Numbered from the stretch's first letter, positions 9,397-18,109 are shown. The stretch: 64,000 bases of DNA from Methylocystis parvus OBBP (GCF_027571405.1 NZ_CP092968.1:4012008-4076007), one strand, 5' to 3'. Notes: generated from the letters alone by a model not told the origin. Program-made: numbers and translations.

Positions 9397-10047
9397 CTAT
9401 CCGGCCTCCAGCGGCCCGAAGACCCAGATCAGCCAGAGGCCGAGTGCGAGATGCGGTCCGAAAGGGATCGGCTGGCGGACGCTCTCCAGCGTTCCCTGGC
9501 GCATCGCGATGACCGACGAAAGGAGCGCGGAGAGCACGCCGTAGACGAGCGCGCCCGGCAGGCCGGAAAAACCAAGCCAAAGTCCGGCAAGGCCGTAAAG
9601 CTTGGCGTCGCCCTCGCCGACGCCGGCTTCGCCCCGCAAACGGGCGTAGATGAAGGCGACAGACCGAAACGCGGCGTAGCCGGCCGCCCCCGCCGCGAGC
9701 TTCAGTGCGGCTTCATGTGGGGCGTTTGCAAGCGCGACGGCGCCGCCGCACAGGGCGAGAGCCAGCAAGGGGCCGTCGGGAATGACGAAGTAGCGCGCGT
9801 CGAACAGGGAGATGAGGCAGAGTCCGCCAAAGAGCAGGAGGCTCGGCCAGACGATAAAACCCGGCTCCTCCGCAAGGAGCGCGGCGAGCGACAGAAGCGC
9901 CGCCCAGGCGGCGGGCGCAAAGGGGCGGCCCTCGTCGCGCGCAAGAAGAATGCGGCGGGCGAGCGGCGCCAGGGCGCGGCGGCGGCGGCCGCACGCCGGC
10001 GACGCGAAAATCGGCTGTCTGTGCGTTTTCTCAGGTCTTTCGCGCAT
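9397..10047 (-). CDS. gspO: Prepilin peptidase, short form (A24 family)
   Basis: 216 residues from the ATG at 10047; the frame extends to 10224 but those residues do not look like a membrane protease. The aspartyl protease signatures are present: FDARYFVIPDG (first Asp) and GEGDAKLYG (GxGD, second Asp), among about six hydrophobic helices. The N-terminal zinc/methyltransferase domain with two CxxC pairs found in bifunctional GspO/PilD is missing, so it is a CpaA-like minimal enzyme. It should cleave GspG, H, I, J and K leader peptides at the inner membrane. Start uncertain. Confidence 0.82.
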   Translation of the reverse strand: MRERPEKTHRQPIFASPACGRRRRALAPLARRILLARDEGRPFAPAAWAALLSLAALLAEEPGFIVWPSLLLFGGLCLISLFDARYFVIPDGPLLALALCGGAVALANAPHEAALKLAAGAAGYAAFRSVAFIYARLRGEAGVGEGDAKLYGLAGLWLGFSGLPGALVYGVLSALLSSVIAMRQGTLESVRQPIPFGPHLALGLWLIWVFGPLEAG

Positions 10048-10278
10048 CTCTTTCTGGCGTTCCCCGGGCGGCTTCCGCCGCGATATTGCCGCGTTTCGGA
10101 CATTCCTTTCTAAATTTGAATCTTCCACAGAACGAGGTACCGTCATCGAGTCGTTGGAATGTTTCAGTTTTGCTTCTCGTGTGGAAGCTTGGCCGGTCGC
10201 CGCAGCGTGGCGAAGCTCCAGCAATCGTGTTAAGGCGGATGAACTTCAAACGCCGCCGTCGAACCACAGGCTGTTGAT

Positions 10279-12726
10279 TTGTATCGTCTGCTAAGAGCAT
10301 CTGTCCTGGCTTTAGCGGTCGTGGGCGTCGCGGGGTGTGAGACTCCGACAGCCGGCGGCGGCCCGCCCGTCGCGGAGTGGAATGTGGAGCCTATCTCGCG
10401 CGGCGCGCGCGGTTATGGCGGCGGGACGCAATCCGAGGGTCTTTTGCGGCCGCGCACCCCCACGGGGCGCGCCATCGTCGCGACGGGGACCGGCAAGTTC
10501 ATCGGCTCGAGCCGCGGGCGCCCGGCCTCGTCCGATCCCGCCGGGGAAGACGGCGTCACCCTCAATCTCGTCAATCTGCCGATCCCCCAGGCGGCCAAGA
10601 TCGTCATCGGCGACATTATGGGCGCGGATTTCATCGTCGATCCCAAGCTTGACGGCAAGGTGACGGTCCACACCGCAAATCCGGTGCGTAAAAGCGTCGC
10701 GCTCGATCTCTTCCAGTCCGCCCTGCGCGTCTCTGGCGCCTCGGTGGTCAAATCGGGCGGCATCTACAAGATCGTTCCAACGGAACAGGCGGCGATTTCG
10801 GGAGAGGTCATATCGAGCGATCCGGTCTCGGCCGAGTCGAGCCCGCTCGGGGAAGGCGCGCGCGTCGTGCAGTTGCGCTATGTTTCCGCCTCCGAGATGA
10901 AGCGCGTGCTCGAGCCGATCGCGGCGCGCGGCAGCATCGTGCGCGCCGACGACGCGCGCAACACGCTCACGCTTTCCGGCACGCCTCAGGACATTGCGAC
11001 GTTGCAGGACGCGATCTCGATGTTTGACATCGACACGATGAAGGGCATGTCCTTCGCGCTGGTGCCGGTGCGCAGCGGCGACGCCGATATGCTCGCCGAC
11101 GACCTGAAAAACGTGTTCGGCTCCGAGAAGGAAGGACCGATGGGCGGCATGATCCGCTTCATTGGCAATAAGCGCCTCTCGGCGATCCTGGTCATTTCGT
11201 CGCAAGCCCAATATATCGCCCGCGCCCGCGCCTGGATCGACAAGCTCGATGCGCGCGCCGAGCATACGGAGAAGCAGTTCTTCACCTACCGGGTGCAGAA
11301 TCGTCCGGCCAAGGAACTGATGATCGTCCTGACCTCCATTTTCGGCGCGAGGGGGCAGGCCGACGCCAGCACGTCGCCGCGTTTCGGCCAGTCGTCGATG
11401 TCGTCCGGCGGCTTGGGCGCCATGGGCGGCGGCCAGGCGTCGACGAGCCCGCTCGGCGCGCTCTCGGCTGCGGGGCCGACGGGCGCATCCGGCGGCGGCA
11501 TGGGAACGGGCGGCGGTCTGGGATCAAGCGGCGGCCTTGGATCGAGCGGCGGCCTTGGAACGTCCGGCGGGGGCCTCGGGACGGGCGGCGGACTTGGCGG
11601 CAGCGGCGGCGGCGGCTTTGGAGGGGGAGGGCCGAGCGGCGTCAGCGGGCTCAGCGTCCCCGGCGGCTCGCCGGGCGGCCCGAACGGCGGACCGACGCCT
11701 GCGGTCAGCCTCGACAACGACCGTTACAAAATCGGCGTCGACGACGCGAAAAACGCGCTCATCGTCATGGCGACGCCGGAGGATTATCGCCGAATTCGTC
11801 AGGTGATAGAGGGCCTCGACGTTCTGCCGAACCAGATCTTCCTCGAAGCCACGATCGCTGAGGTGCGGCTGAACGATTCACTGCGCTTCGGCGTGCGATG
11901 GTTCATGCAGAACCATTCCAATCTGTTCGGTTTCTCGAGCGGCCAGACGCAGACGCCGGTCGCCAACAACAAGATCGGTCCGCAAAATCTGCTGGGCGCG
12001 CCGGTCGGCGCGGTCTTCCCCGGTTTCGCCTACGCCTTCAATTCGCTCAATCAGCAGGTGACGCTGAACGCGCTCAACGCCATCACCGACGTCAACATCA
12101 TCTCCACGCCGTCATTGACCGTTCTCGACAATCGCGAGGCCATGCTGCAGGTCGGCGATCAGATCCCGGTGCAGACGCTCACCAGCGTTTCGGCGATCGG
12201 CAATACGTTCAATTCCGTGAATTACACCAATACGGGCGTCATTCTGAAAATCACGCCGCATATCAGCGAAAGCGGCCGCGTGATGCTGGAGCTCGAACAG
12301 GAAGTCTCCAACGTCGATCCCAATACGCCGGTCGGCAGCACCACGCCCACCATCCAGCAGCGCCGCGTGAAAACGCAGGTCGTCGTTAACGACAATGAAT
12401 CGCTGATGCTCGGCGGACTCGTGAAGGACCAGACGGGCCGCGTCGCCGCGCAGGTTCCGGTCGCCGGCGACGTGCCGATCTTCGGCAATGTGTTTAAGGA
12501 CAAGAACGACGTGATCGACAAGAGCGAACTTGTGATCATGATCACGCCGCATGTCGTGCGCTCGTTGAGCGAGGGACGGGAGATCACCGAGGAATATAAG
12601 CGCAAGCTGCTCGACATTTCGACGCGCGCCGTCGGCCGTCCGCACGACATCGAGCAATCGGCGCGGCGCACACTGTTCGATCCCTGGTCGAAGAGCCCGT
12701 GGCGCGCCGATCGCGACACGCGCTGA
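10279..12726 (+). CDS. gspD: Type II secretion secretin GspD (lipoprotein)
   Basis: 815 residues from a TTG start, which gives a complete lipoprotein signal with lipobox VAGC (Cys20). N0, N1 and N2 domains (about 90-370) lead to a Gly/Ser-rich insertion of about 95 residues (about 375-470), then N3 and the secretin domain, which includes VPVAGDVPIFGNVF and ends in ELVIMITPHVV. It forms the outer-membrane channel. The N-terminal lipid may replace a GspS pilotin, since none is seen. Divergent from gspO and convergent with gspK 5 bases away. Confidence 0.92.
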   Translation: MYRLLRASVLALAVVGVAGCETPTAGGGPPVAEWNVEPISRGARGYGGGTQSEGLLRPRTPTGRAIVATGTGKFIGSSRGRPASSDPAGEDGVTLNLVNLPIPQAAKIVIGDIMGADFIVDPKLDGKVTVHTANPVRKSVALDLFQSALRVSGASVVKSGGIYKIVPTEQAAISGEVISSDPVSAESSPLGEGARVVQLRYVSASEMKRVLEPIAARGSIVRADDARNTLTLSGTPQDIATLQDAISMFDIDTMKGMSFALVPVRSGDADMLADDLKNVFGSEKEGPMGGMIRFIGNKRLSAILVISSQAQYIARARAWIDKLDARAEHTEKQFFTYRVQNRPAKELMIVLTSIFGARGQADASTSPRFGQSSMSSGGLGAMGGGQASTSPLGALSAAGPTGASGGGMGTGGGLGSSGGLGSSGGLGTSGGGLGTGGGLGGSGGGGFGGGGPSGVSGLSVPGGSPGGPNGGPTPAVSLDNDRYKIGVDDAKNALIVMATPEDYRRIRQVIEGLDVLPNQIFLEATIAEVRLNDSLRFGVRWFMQNHSNLFGFSSGQTQTPVANNKIGPQNLLGAPVGAVFPGFAYAFNSLNQQVTLNALNAITDVNIISTPSLTVLDNREAMLQVGDQIPVQTLTSVSAIGNTFNSVNYTNTGVILKITPHISESGRVMLELEQEVSNVDPNTPVGSTTPTIQQRRVKTQVVVNDNESLMLGGLVKDQTGRVAAQVPVAGDVPIFGNVFKDKNDVIDKSELVIMITPHVVRSLSEGREITEEYKRKLLDISTRAVGRPHDIEQSARRTLFDPWSKSPWRADRDTR

Positions 12727-12731
12727 TCGCT

Positions 12732-13700
12732 TCAGCAATCGGGGACGCCGGCTCCATTCGCGGCGATGATGTTTCGCAGATGGTCGACGTAGCGGGATTG
12801 GCCGCGTCGAATTTCCTTGAACGCAAACGGTTTGTTGCTCGCTGGCCGCAGATCGAGGAGCGCGTCCTTCGCGACCGTCTGCCCCGTCGCGAGCACGGCC
12901 TCCGCATGAATGAGATAGGCGCCGTGCTCCGTGGGCTGTTTGAAATTGGCGGGGAAGCGCGGATCGTTGCGGTTGAGTCCGTTGGGATAGGGCGCCGCGA
13001 TCAGGGCGCGCACCTGCTGTAACGGATAGCCTGCGAGCGCCGCGAAGAGCGCGGGCGGCGCCGTGCGCGCGTCGACGCCCGGACTTTTGGAGCTGACTGT
13101 GACGAAGGGGATCAGGTCGCGAAACAAAGCCGGGCTCACGCCGCTGACCTGATCGAGCTCCAGCACGGTTTCGAACAGGCCCTCTTTGGGTTCGATCGGC
13201 TTGTCGGAACTTATCGTCGCGCGAATTTGCCTAATTCCTGCGGGCGCCGTCCGAAAGGCGACGATGGCTTTCGCCGTCTGCTGCGCGGCGCGCTCATCCA
13301 GTCCGAGCCCCAGCAACACTGTTTGCAAAAGTTCGGGCGGCGCGGCGTTGATGTCGATTTTTCCGCCTTCCTCCTCCACGGAAAGGGCGACGGCGGCGCG
13401 ATCGAGAACGCAGAAGCGCGGCGCGCCGTCATAAACCTCCACATCCCCCGTTTGCGCGGAGACGGCGTCTTTCTTCGCCAGCAAAGCGAGGGTTGCGAGA
13501 TTGATCGCGCTCTCGGCGATGAAGCCCGCTTCCGTCGCGCTCGCAATATTGTGGGCGGTTTGCAGGCGCAGCCGGCCGTTCGTCATGAAGGCGACGACGA
13601 GAATGGCGACGAGGCCCGTGCCCCAGACGACGGCGAGAAGAGCGAACCCCGCGCGCTTCTTTTTCACGCGCGGGGCGGCGGGCCTTCCGGCCGCGGTCAC
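12732..13700 (-). CDS. gspK: Minor pseudopilin GspK
   Basis: 322 residues from a GTG that overlaps the gspG stop. The leader RAGFALLAVVW has a cleavage Gly but no Glu at +5, normal for GspK, which caps the pseudopilus. The large domain carries the GGKIDINAAPPELL motif of the helix-hairpin-helix-like GspK core. It works with GspI and GspJ at the tip. Confidence 0.86.
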   Translation of the reverse strand: MTAAGRPAAPRVKKKRAGFALLAVVWGTGLVAILVVAFMTNGRLRLQTAHNIASATEAGFIAESAINLATLALLAKKDAVSAQTGDVEVYDGAPRFCVLDRAAVALSVEEEGGKIDINAAPPELLQTVLLGLGLDERAAQQTAKAIVAFRTAPAGIRQIRATISSDKPIEPKEGLFETVLELDQVSGVSPALFRDLIPFVTVSSKSPGVDARTAPPALFAALAGYPLQQVRALIAAPYPNGLNRNDPRFPANFKQPTEHGAYLIHAEAVLATGQTVAKDALLDLRPASNKPFAFKEIRRGQSRYVDHLRNIIAANGAGVPDC

Positions 13701-14179
13701 TTCGCCTGTGTGCTGCGGGAAAGCGCGCCCGCGCCGCCTTCCCGGCCTTCCGGCCCGAGGGAGCCGATGTCATAGGGCCCGGTCTGTCCGGGCGCCCGAT
13801 AAAGATAGGGATGTCCCCAGGGGTCCTTGGGAAGGCCCGCCGATTTCAGATAGGGGCCGCTCCAGGACGAGACGCCGGCCGGGCGCTGCACGAGCGCGGC
13901 GAGGCCTTCCTCACTCGACGGATAGCGGCCGGCGTCGAGATAGAAGAGATCGAGCGCGCTGGCGAGGTTCTCCATCTGAATCTGAGCCGTCTTGACCTTC
14001 GATTCCGAGAGGTAATTCAACACGCGCGGCCCGACGAGACCGACGATCGATCCGATAATGGCGAGAACGACCAGCATTTCGACCAGCGTGAAGCCGGCGC
14101 GCCCGCCACGCGCGCGCGCAAAGCGCGCATGACGCGCCGACCATGAATTTGTGGAGCGTTCCAAACCCGTGTGAAGCAT
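13697..14179 (-). CDS. gspG: Major pseudopilin GspG
   Basis: 160 residues. The ATG at 14179 has GGGGAA about 5 bases upstream and is preferred to the longer opening. The leader GRAGFTLVEMLVVLAIIG has Glu at +5. The body has the GspG hallmarks LDAGRYPSSEEGLAAL, YLKSAGLPKDPWGHPYLYR and a C-terminal GPYDIGSLGPEG calcium-loop-like segment. It forms the pseudopilus shaft. It lies between a small secreted protein gene and gspK on the minus strand. Confidence 0.93.
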   Translation of the reverse strand: MLHTGLERSTNSWSARHARFARARGGRAGFTLVEMLVVLAIIGSIVGLVGPRVLNYLSESKVKTAQIQMENLASALDLFYLDAGRYPSSEEGLAALVQRPAGVSSWSGPYLKSAGLPKDPWGHPYLYRAPGQTGPYDIGSLGPEGREGGAGALSRSTQAK

Positions 14180-14235
14180 TGCGTTCCCCGTCTTTGCGCG
14201 GATTCTCAGAGAAGAAGCGCCTTTCCGGGCGCGGC

Positions 14236-14610
14236 TCAAAGTTCGATATAAATGTCACATCCGTAAGTCGAGGTCGGATTGCCGTAAGCGTCCTCGATCT
14301 TGTTCCAGCATTTCCCGACGCCCGCGATCATACGGTAGATAAAGACGCCTTCCGTTTCGACGACGCGTTTCTCGGGGACCTTTTGCCGGCCGAGATAATT
14401 GAAATAGGAGACGGCGATATCGTCGCCGCAGCGATACATCGTTCCGCGGTCGAGGAGGAAAACGGCGTTGCGGTCCTTCGCGGCGCTGACGCAATAGGAG
14501 TAATGGGTCAGCGCCTCGGGCTTTATGCTGATCTGCGCGCGCGCGGAGGGGCCGAAGAACAACATTGCGGCGGGCGTCGAGATCAAAGCCAACGCAATCA
14601 GGCGCGTCAT
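14236..14610 (-). CDS. Small exported protein next to gspG, function unknown
   Basis: 124 residues from the ATG at 14610 (GGAG 8 bases upstream); the longer frame to 14844 is not credible. Signal peptide about 1-24, ending SARA. The mature part has four cysteines (in HYSYC, YRCGDD, GKCWNK and YGCDIY) and a YLGRQKVPEKR segment, suggesting a small disulfide-stabilised fold. It is upstream of gspG-gspK on the same strand and may be cotranscribed with them. No family recognised. Confidence 0.65.
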   Translation of the reverse strand: MTRLIALALISTPAAMLFFGPSARAQISIKPEALTHYSYCVSAAKDRNAVFLLDRGTMYRCGDDIAVSYFNYLGRQKVPEKRVVETEGVFIYRMIAGVGKCWNKIEDAYGNPTSTYGCDIYIEL

Positions 14611-14984
14611 CGCAAGCTCCAAAAATCCGGCGCCGCCGAACCTCGACCACATCTCTATGGCCCTTTTGCGCGCGGCGCAATTGTGCGGCGCGGGGCGGCC
14701 GCAGGCGCGCCGACTCGTGCAACTTTCCATCTGGAGAGAGGGCGCGGGAAGCAAGACGTCAGTCGCAAGTAGAAAAGCGGAGCAGTCGTTGCTGCTTTGC
14801 ACAAAAAAATCAGTTTTGGAGCAGTTATAAGTTGGACTCAGCAAGGATTAGCCAGCTGACCTGCGACGAAAAATCACTTCTTAACGAAAGCGTTTGACAA
14901 GAGCTCTGCTATAGACGAATGGAACCCTGCGGTAGAACGACAACAAGCCAAACAGGCGCTGCGGGGAACAAGGTGAGCGACACG
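14611..14984. other. Intergenic region between divergent genes
   Basis: No credible gene. It is AT-richer around 14770-14900, so it probably holds the divergent promoters of the exported-protein/gspG unit and the desaturase. I could not place a well-spaced sigma-70 promoter. Confidence 0.5.
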
Positions 14985-16064
14985 ATGGAACTGACGGCCG
15001 GGGCTCGCGAGGCGGGCGCTCCGGACGCGAGAGCGCTGGCGCAGCGCATGGCGACTTTGAAAACCGAAGCGCGCGAAAAGGGCTATTTCAACGTGCCGCT
15101 CTGGGAGCAGGCGTTCCGCTGCGCGGAGCTCGTCGGGGTTCCGGCGCTGGCGTTCTATCTTCTGTCTCAGGGAGGCTTCGCCGCTTTTGTCGGCTTCGTC
15201 GTCCTGGGCCTTCATTATCCCCGCACGGCCTATCTCGGCCATGATCTCGCGCATAACCAATGGGGCCCGCGCGACGACGCCAAGCCCCGCTTCATGCTGC
15301 GCGCCGTGGCGCTTCTGCAGGGCTTCGGCTCGCATTGGTGGGTCGAGAAGCACGAGCTGCATCACGCCTTTCCGAATGCGTGCAAAAAGAGCGAAGACGG
15401 GATCCTCACGCCGATTGACGGCGACATCGACTCCGTCCCCTGGATCGTCTGGGACAAGTCGCTCGTCGAATATAACGAGCTTGCGGCGACCTCTCCCTGG
15501 AAGGCGAAACTGTTCCTGACCATGCGTCGTCTCCAGGTGCTGCTTTTCTTTCCGCTGCTCTCCATGGCGCGCTTCAACTGGAGCTGGCAGAGCATCGAGA
15601 CGGCTTTCCGCGTCAACAAGTCCCTCGAAGGCGCGCTCTGCGTCGCCCATTGGGTCATCGGCCTGACGCTCGCCGGTTTTCTCACGCCGGGTCCGGTCTG
15701 GACCGGCTGGCTCTGGTTCGCCGCGACGCAGCTCCTCGGCGGCTTCATCCTCGCCTTCGTTTTCGTTCTCAATCACACGGGCATGGAAATTTACGACGCG
15801 ACTGAGGCGAAAGGCTTCTACGACCGTCAGGCGCGTTCGACCCGCAATACGCCGAGTTCCCTGTTTTTCGACTGGTTGACGGGCGGCCTCAACAGCCAGA
15901 TCGAGCATCACATGTTCCCGACGATGGCGCGTCGCAATCTTTCCAAGATGCGCGACGCCACCCGGAAGGCGATGCTCGAATGCGGTTACGCCTATGAGGA
16001 GCTCGGAAATCGGGAAGCCATGCAGGCTGTCCTTGGCGCGCTGACCGACGCCGCGAAAGCCTGA
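14985..16064 (+). CDS. Membrane fatty acid desaturase
   Basis: 359 residues from the ATG at 14985 (AAGGTGAG 7 bases upstream); GTG 14973 and ATG 14919 are alternatives. The three His boxes of the membrane desaturase superfamily are intact: GHDLAHNQ, KHELHHAFPN and QIEHHMFP. The QxxHH third box is the front-end/acyl-lipid type, but no cytochrome b5 domain is fused. Four or more hydrophobic segments surround the boxes. It would introduce a double bond into membrane acyl chains using a di-iron centre. It is monocistronic with a strong terminator. Confidence 0.85.
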   Translation: MELTAGAREAGAPDARALAQRMATLKTEAREKGYFNVPLWEQAFRCAELVGVPALAFYLLSQGGFAAFVGFVVLGLHYPRTAYLGHDLAHNQWGPRDDAKPRFMLRAVALLQGFGSHWWVEKHELHHAFPNACKKSEDGILTPIDGDIDSVPWIVWDKSLVEYNELAATSPWKAKLFLTMRRLQVLLFFPLLSMARFNWSWQSIETAFRVNKSLEGALCVAHWVIGLTLAGFLTPGPVWTGWLWFAATQLLGGFILAFVFVLNHTGMEIYDATEAKGFYDRQARSTRNTPSSLFFDWLTGGLNSQIEHHMFPTMARRNLSKMRDATRKAMLECGYAYEELGNREAMQAVLGALTDAAKA

Positions 16065-16078
16065 GCCCGCGCATCAGA

Positions 16079-16130
16079 GCCCGTCCTTCCCTCTCCCCAA
16101 CCGGGAGCAGGGGAGGGCGGGCTTTTTTAT
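16079..16130 (+). terminator. Terminator after the desaturase
   Basis: GCCCGTCCTTCCCTCTCCCC pairs imperfectly with GGGGAGGGCGGGC and is followed by TTTTTTAT. Confidence 0.8.
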
Positions 16131-16280
16131 AAGTTCGCCCCCACACACACTTAATTCTCATCGCTTAGAATTGGTTAAGCTTCCCTTCGAAATCGGTGGG
16201 CTTCAGCCTTGCCGTGGAGGGCGTCTTGGTGTTGACTTTTATCCAATGAAAACACGAAATTTTTTCGGAGGTCGGCAATA

Positions 16281-16460
16281 ATGGAAGGTAAGATTCTTTG
16301 TTTTTATAAGGCTGTAGCGTATTTGACGATATTGTGGGCAGCCTGCCAGCCTCAGCCGGCGGCGCAGGAATTTTCGTGGCGCGTCGGCGACAATTATCCG
16401 TTCTGTGAGAACAATGAAGTCGCGACCGCGCGTCTCGAAGGAAAAAGGTCAGTCGATTGA
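16281..16460 (+). CDS. Small exported protein, 59 residues
   Basis: An unlisted-length gene found by hand: an ATG with a strong GGAGG 9 bases upstream, an open frame of 59 codons and a TGA at 16458. The N-terminal ~28 residues are a signal peptide, with a lipobox-like WAAC or cleavage near PAAQ. The mature part has WRVGDNYPFCENNEV. The Cys after WAA could make it a lipoprotein. Its last 12 bases overlap the end of the convergent gene on the minus strand. Function unknown. Confidence 0.6.
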   Translation: MEGKILCFYKAVAYLTILWAACQPQPAAQEFSWRVGDNYPFCENNEVATARLEGKRSVD

Positions 16461-16700
16461 CGAGATTTTGATCTGCTCCTCCAAATTGGCGTAAGCGACC
16501 TTGATGCCCGCCTTTTCGACCGCCGCCTCATTCGGGTACCAGGTCGATTCGTGGTCGAGGCCGCCATATTTGTTGAAGACCATCACATATTTGGCCTTGA
16601 AATCCACCTCGCAGCGAAGACCCTTTCCGGGATTGTCGATCGGCCGCAGCTTTCCGTCCCAATCGATGAAATAACCCTTCGGCGCCTCGGTCTCCGACAT
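16449..16700 (-). CDS. Conserved-looking small cytosolic protein, 83 residues
   Basis: Starts at MSETEAPKGYF (ATG 16700), with GGAAGGA about 8 bases upstream. The composition is that of a soluble protein with no signal or membrane segment; it contains YFIDWDGKLRP and FNKYGGLDHESTWYPNE. Family not recognised. Its ribosome site lies in a predicted hairpin (see 16710-16740). Confidence 0.6.
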   Translation of the reverse strand: MSETEAPKGYFIDWDGKLRPIDNPGKGLRCEVDFKAKYVMVFNKYGGLDHESTWYPNEAAVEKAGIKVAYANLEEQIKISSID

Positions 16701-16709
16701 TTTGCGTTT

Positions 16710-16740
16710 CCTTCCCGACAATGATTTCTGTCAGGGAAGG
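16710..16740 (-). promoter_or_regulatory. Leader hairpin overlapping a Shine-Dalgarno site
   Basis: On the minus strand CCTTCCCTGACA and TGTCGGGAAGG form a stem (one bulged base) around an 8-base loop. The 3' arm contains the GGGAAGG that serves as ribosome site for the 83-residue protein starting at 16700. This could occlude translation, as in RNA thermometers or autoregulated leaders. Confidence 0.4.
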
Positions 16741-16779
16741 CGAAAAGCATGTCCCGGGCCAACAAGCCGCTGGATCACG

Positions 16780-16888
16780 CTGCGTTTAGGCGGACTCGCC
16801 TAGACGCAGGCAAACTGATCGTTTTTCATGGTTTAGAGCGCGTTCGCCGCGAAAAAACCGGTTCCTGCTTTTTCGCAACGCGCTCTAA
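16780..16888. repeat. Two adjacent intergenic inverted repeats
   Basis: First: 13-base arms (one G-T) at 16780-16792 and 16797-16809 around a 4-base loop. Second: TTAGAGCGCGTT at 16833-16844 matched exactly by AACGCGCTCTAA at 16877-16888, with an inner near-palindrome of GCGAAAAA type. The TTAGAGCGCGTT arm looks like the dispersed palindromes common between genes in Hyphomicrobiales. Confidence 0.6.
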
Positions 16889-17205
16889 TTTTGGGCCTGC
16901 TCGACCTGCACGGCGCATTCGCGCGTATAGGCCGCCCGTTTCTTCCCGGTGAGCTTGCGCGCGGAGGCCGCGCGGTCGCACAGCTCCGCGACGCCGGCCC
17001 GCGTGCATCGCGCCATGAAACTGTCATAGGCGGGGCCAGAGAGGAACTGTTCCTGGGCTTCAGCCGCGCAGGCGGCGGCGGGGCTCATCGGCCGTTCGAA
17101 GGCCGCGGGAATGGGGAGGGGCATGGCCGCCATATAGGCGAAGGCGGCGGTGGAGACGCAGGCCAATCCGGCTGCGGCCGCAAGGGGCATGAAACGCTTG
17201 AACAT
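16885..17205 (-). CDS. Exported protein with PsiF-like motif
   Basis: 106 residues. Signal peptide 1-23 ends AAFA. The C-terminal half carries CDRAASARKLTGKKRAAYTREC, shown here only as its key pattern: C, then ARKLTGKKRxxYxxxC. This is the PsiF repeat signature of small periplasmic proteins of unknown role. Two further cysteines lie in ACAAEAQ and ARCTRAG. Alone on the minus strand; the 3' end touches the intergenic repeat. Confidence 0.6.
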   Translation of the reverse strand: MFKRFMPLAAAAGLACVSTAAFAYMAAMPLPIPAAFERPMSPAAACAAEAQEQFLSGPAYDSFMARCTRAGVAELCDRAASARKLTGKKRAAYTRECAVQVEQAQN

Positions 17206-17440
17206 GGGCTACTCTCGACGGATGCGCCGGAAATCGAGTCTATCTTTAACAATCCCTTAACGCTTGGCAAGAAGTTGTCTCGAAACATGGCGAACGCCGC
17301 CGGCGTCGACGCCGTAAGCGTCAGCCCTGTTGAGAGAGCAATTTATTGATGTGAACCGGCGCCCGCTTCGCAGCAATGACACAATCGCCGTGGCTGGCGG
17401 ACGTCGTCCGAGCCAAGGGCGCGAAATAACAGTCCAAGAA

Positions 17441-17471
17441 GCGCGCCCCGGTTTTTATAACGGGGGCGCGC
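17441..17471. terminator. Hairpin downstream of the glycine-rich protein gene
   Basis: GCGCGCCCC and GGGGCGCGC arms enclose a loop containing TTTTTATAA. There is no T-run outside the stem, so termination is only possible, not shown. Confidence 0.35.
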
Positions 17472-17487
17472 CGCGTATCAGGTCAGC

Positions 17488-17952
17488 TTACCAGCCCCAT
17501 CCGCCATAGCCGCCCCATCCATTGTAGCCGCAGACATTCACCCAGGTCTGCGCCCAACCCCATCCGGTCCAAACGGGCCGAAGCCGATAGCAGCCGCCAT
17601 AGCCGCCATAGCCGACGGGACGATAATATGAGCGGTAGCCCCATCCGCCATATCCCAATCTCGGGCCGCCCCAATAGCCGGCGCGTCGCCATCCGCCGCC
17701 CCAGCCGCCACCACCCCAGCCGCCGTGACCGCCCCATCCGCCGCCACTCCAGCCGCCATGACCGCCCCAGCCGCCGCCACCCCAACCGCCGTGACCGCCC
17801 CAGCCGCCGCCGCCCCAGCCGCCATGTCCAAAGCCGCCGCCCAAATGGCCGCCGCCAAAACCTCCGCCAAAACCATGCCCCCATGCGAGGGCCTCGGCAG
17901 GCAAGGCCAGCACGGAAACCAGCGTCCCGGCCATTACGATTTTACGAAGCAT
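17488..17952 (-). CDS. Glycine-rich exported protein with GHGGWGGGGWG repeats
   Basis: 154 residues from the ATG at 17952 (GGAGG 7 bases upstream). Signal peptide 1-22 (ends AEALA). The middle is a run of 11-residue GHGGWGGGGWG units (33-bp DNA repeats), followed by a Tyr/Gly-rich part and a tail with two Cys (GGCYRLRPVW and NVCGYNGW). Such proteins are usually secreted or envelope-associated; the role is unknown. A second Gly/Trp-rich protein of similar style is at 27145-27564. Confidence 0.7.
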   Translation of the reverse strand: MLRKIVMAGTLVSVLALPAEALAWGHGFGGGFGGGHLGGGFGHGGWGGGGWGGHGGWGGGGWGGHGGWSGGGWGGHGGWGGGGWGGGWRRAGYWGGPRLGYGGWGYRSYYRPVGYGGYGGCYRLRPVWTGWGWAQTWVNVCGYNGWGGYGGWGW

Positions 17953-18109
17953 GGTCGCCTCCAACACAAGATGACGCCCCTCCTGCTCAGTTTAGCAAGT
18001 TTCAGCCGTCGAGTCGCGCGGCGCGACTCTCGGAGGTCATTTCTGAATGGGGCTCGCCAACTCGCCTCAGCCTGCGATAGATCGTTCAAAACCGGCGGAG
18101 GGGTGACGG

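Noticed and set aside
17488..17900. Possible CRISPR-like array suggested by short DNA repeats
   Set aside because: The 33-bp repeats are codon-phased coding repeats of a Gly-rich protein with no unique spacers.
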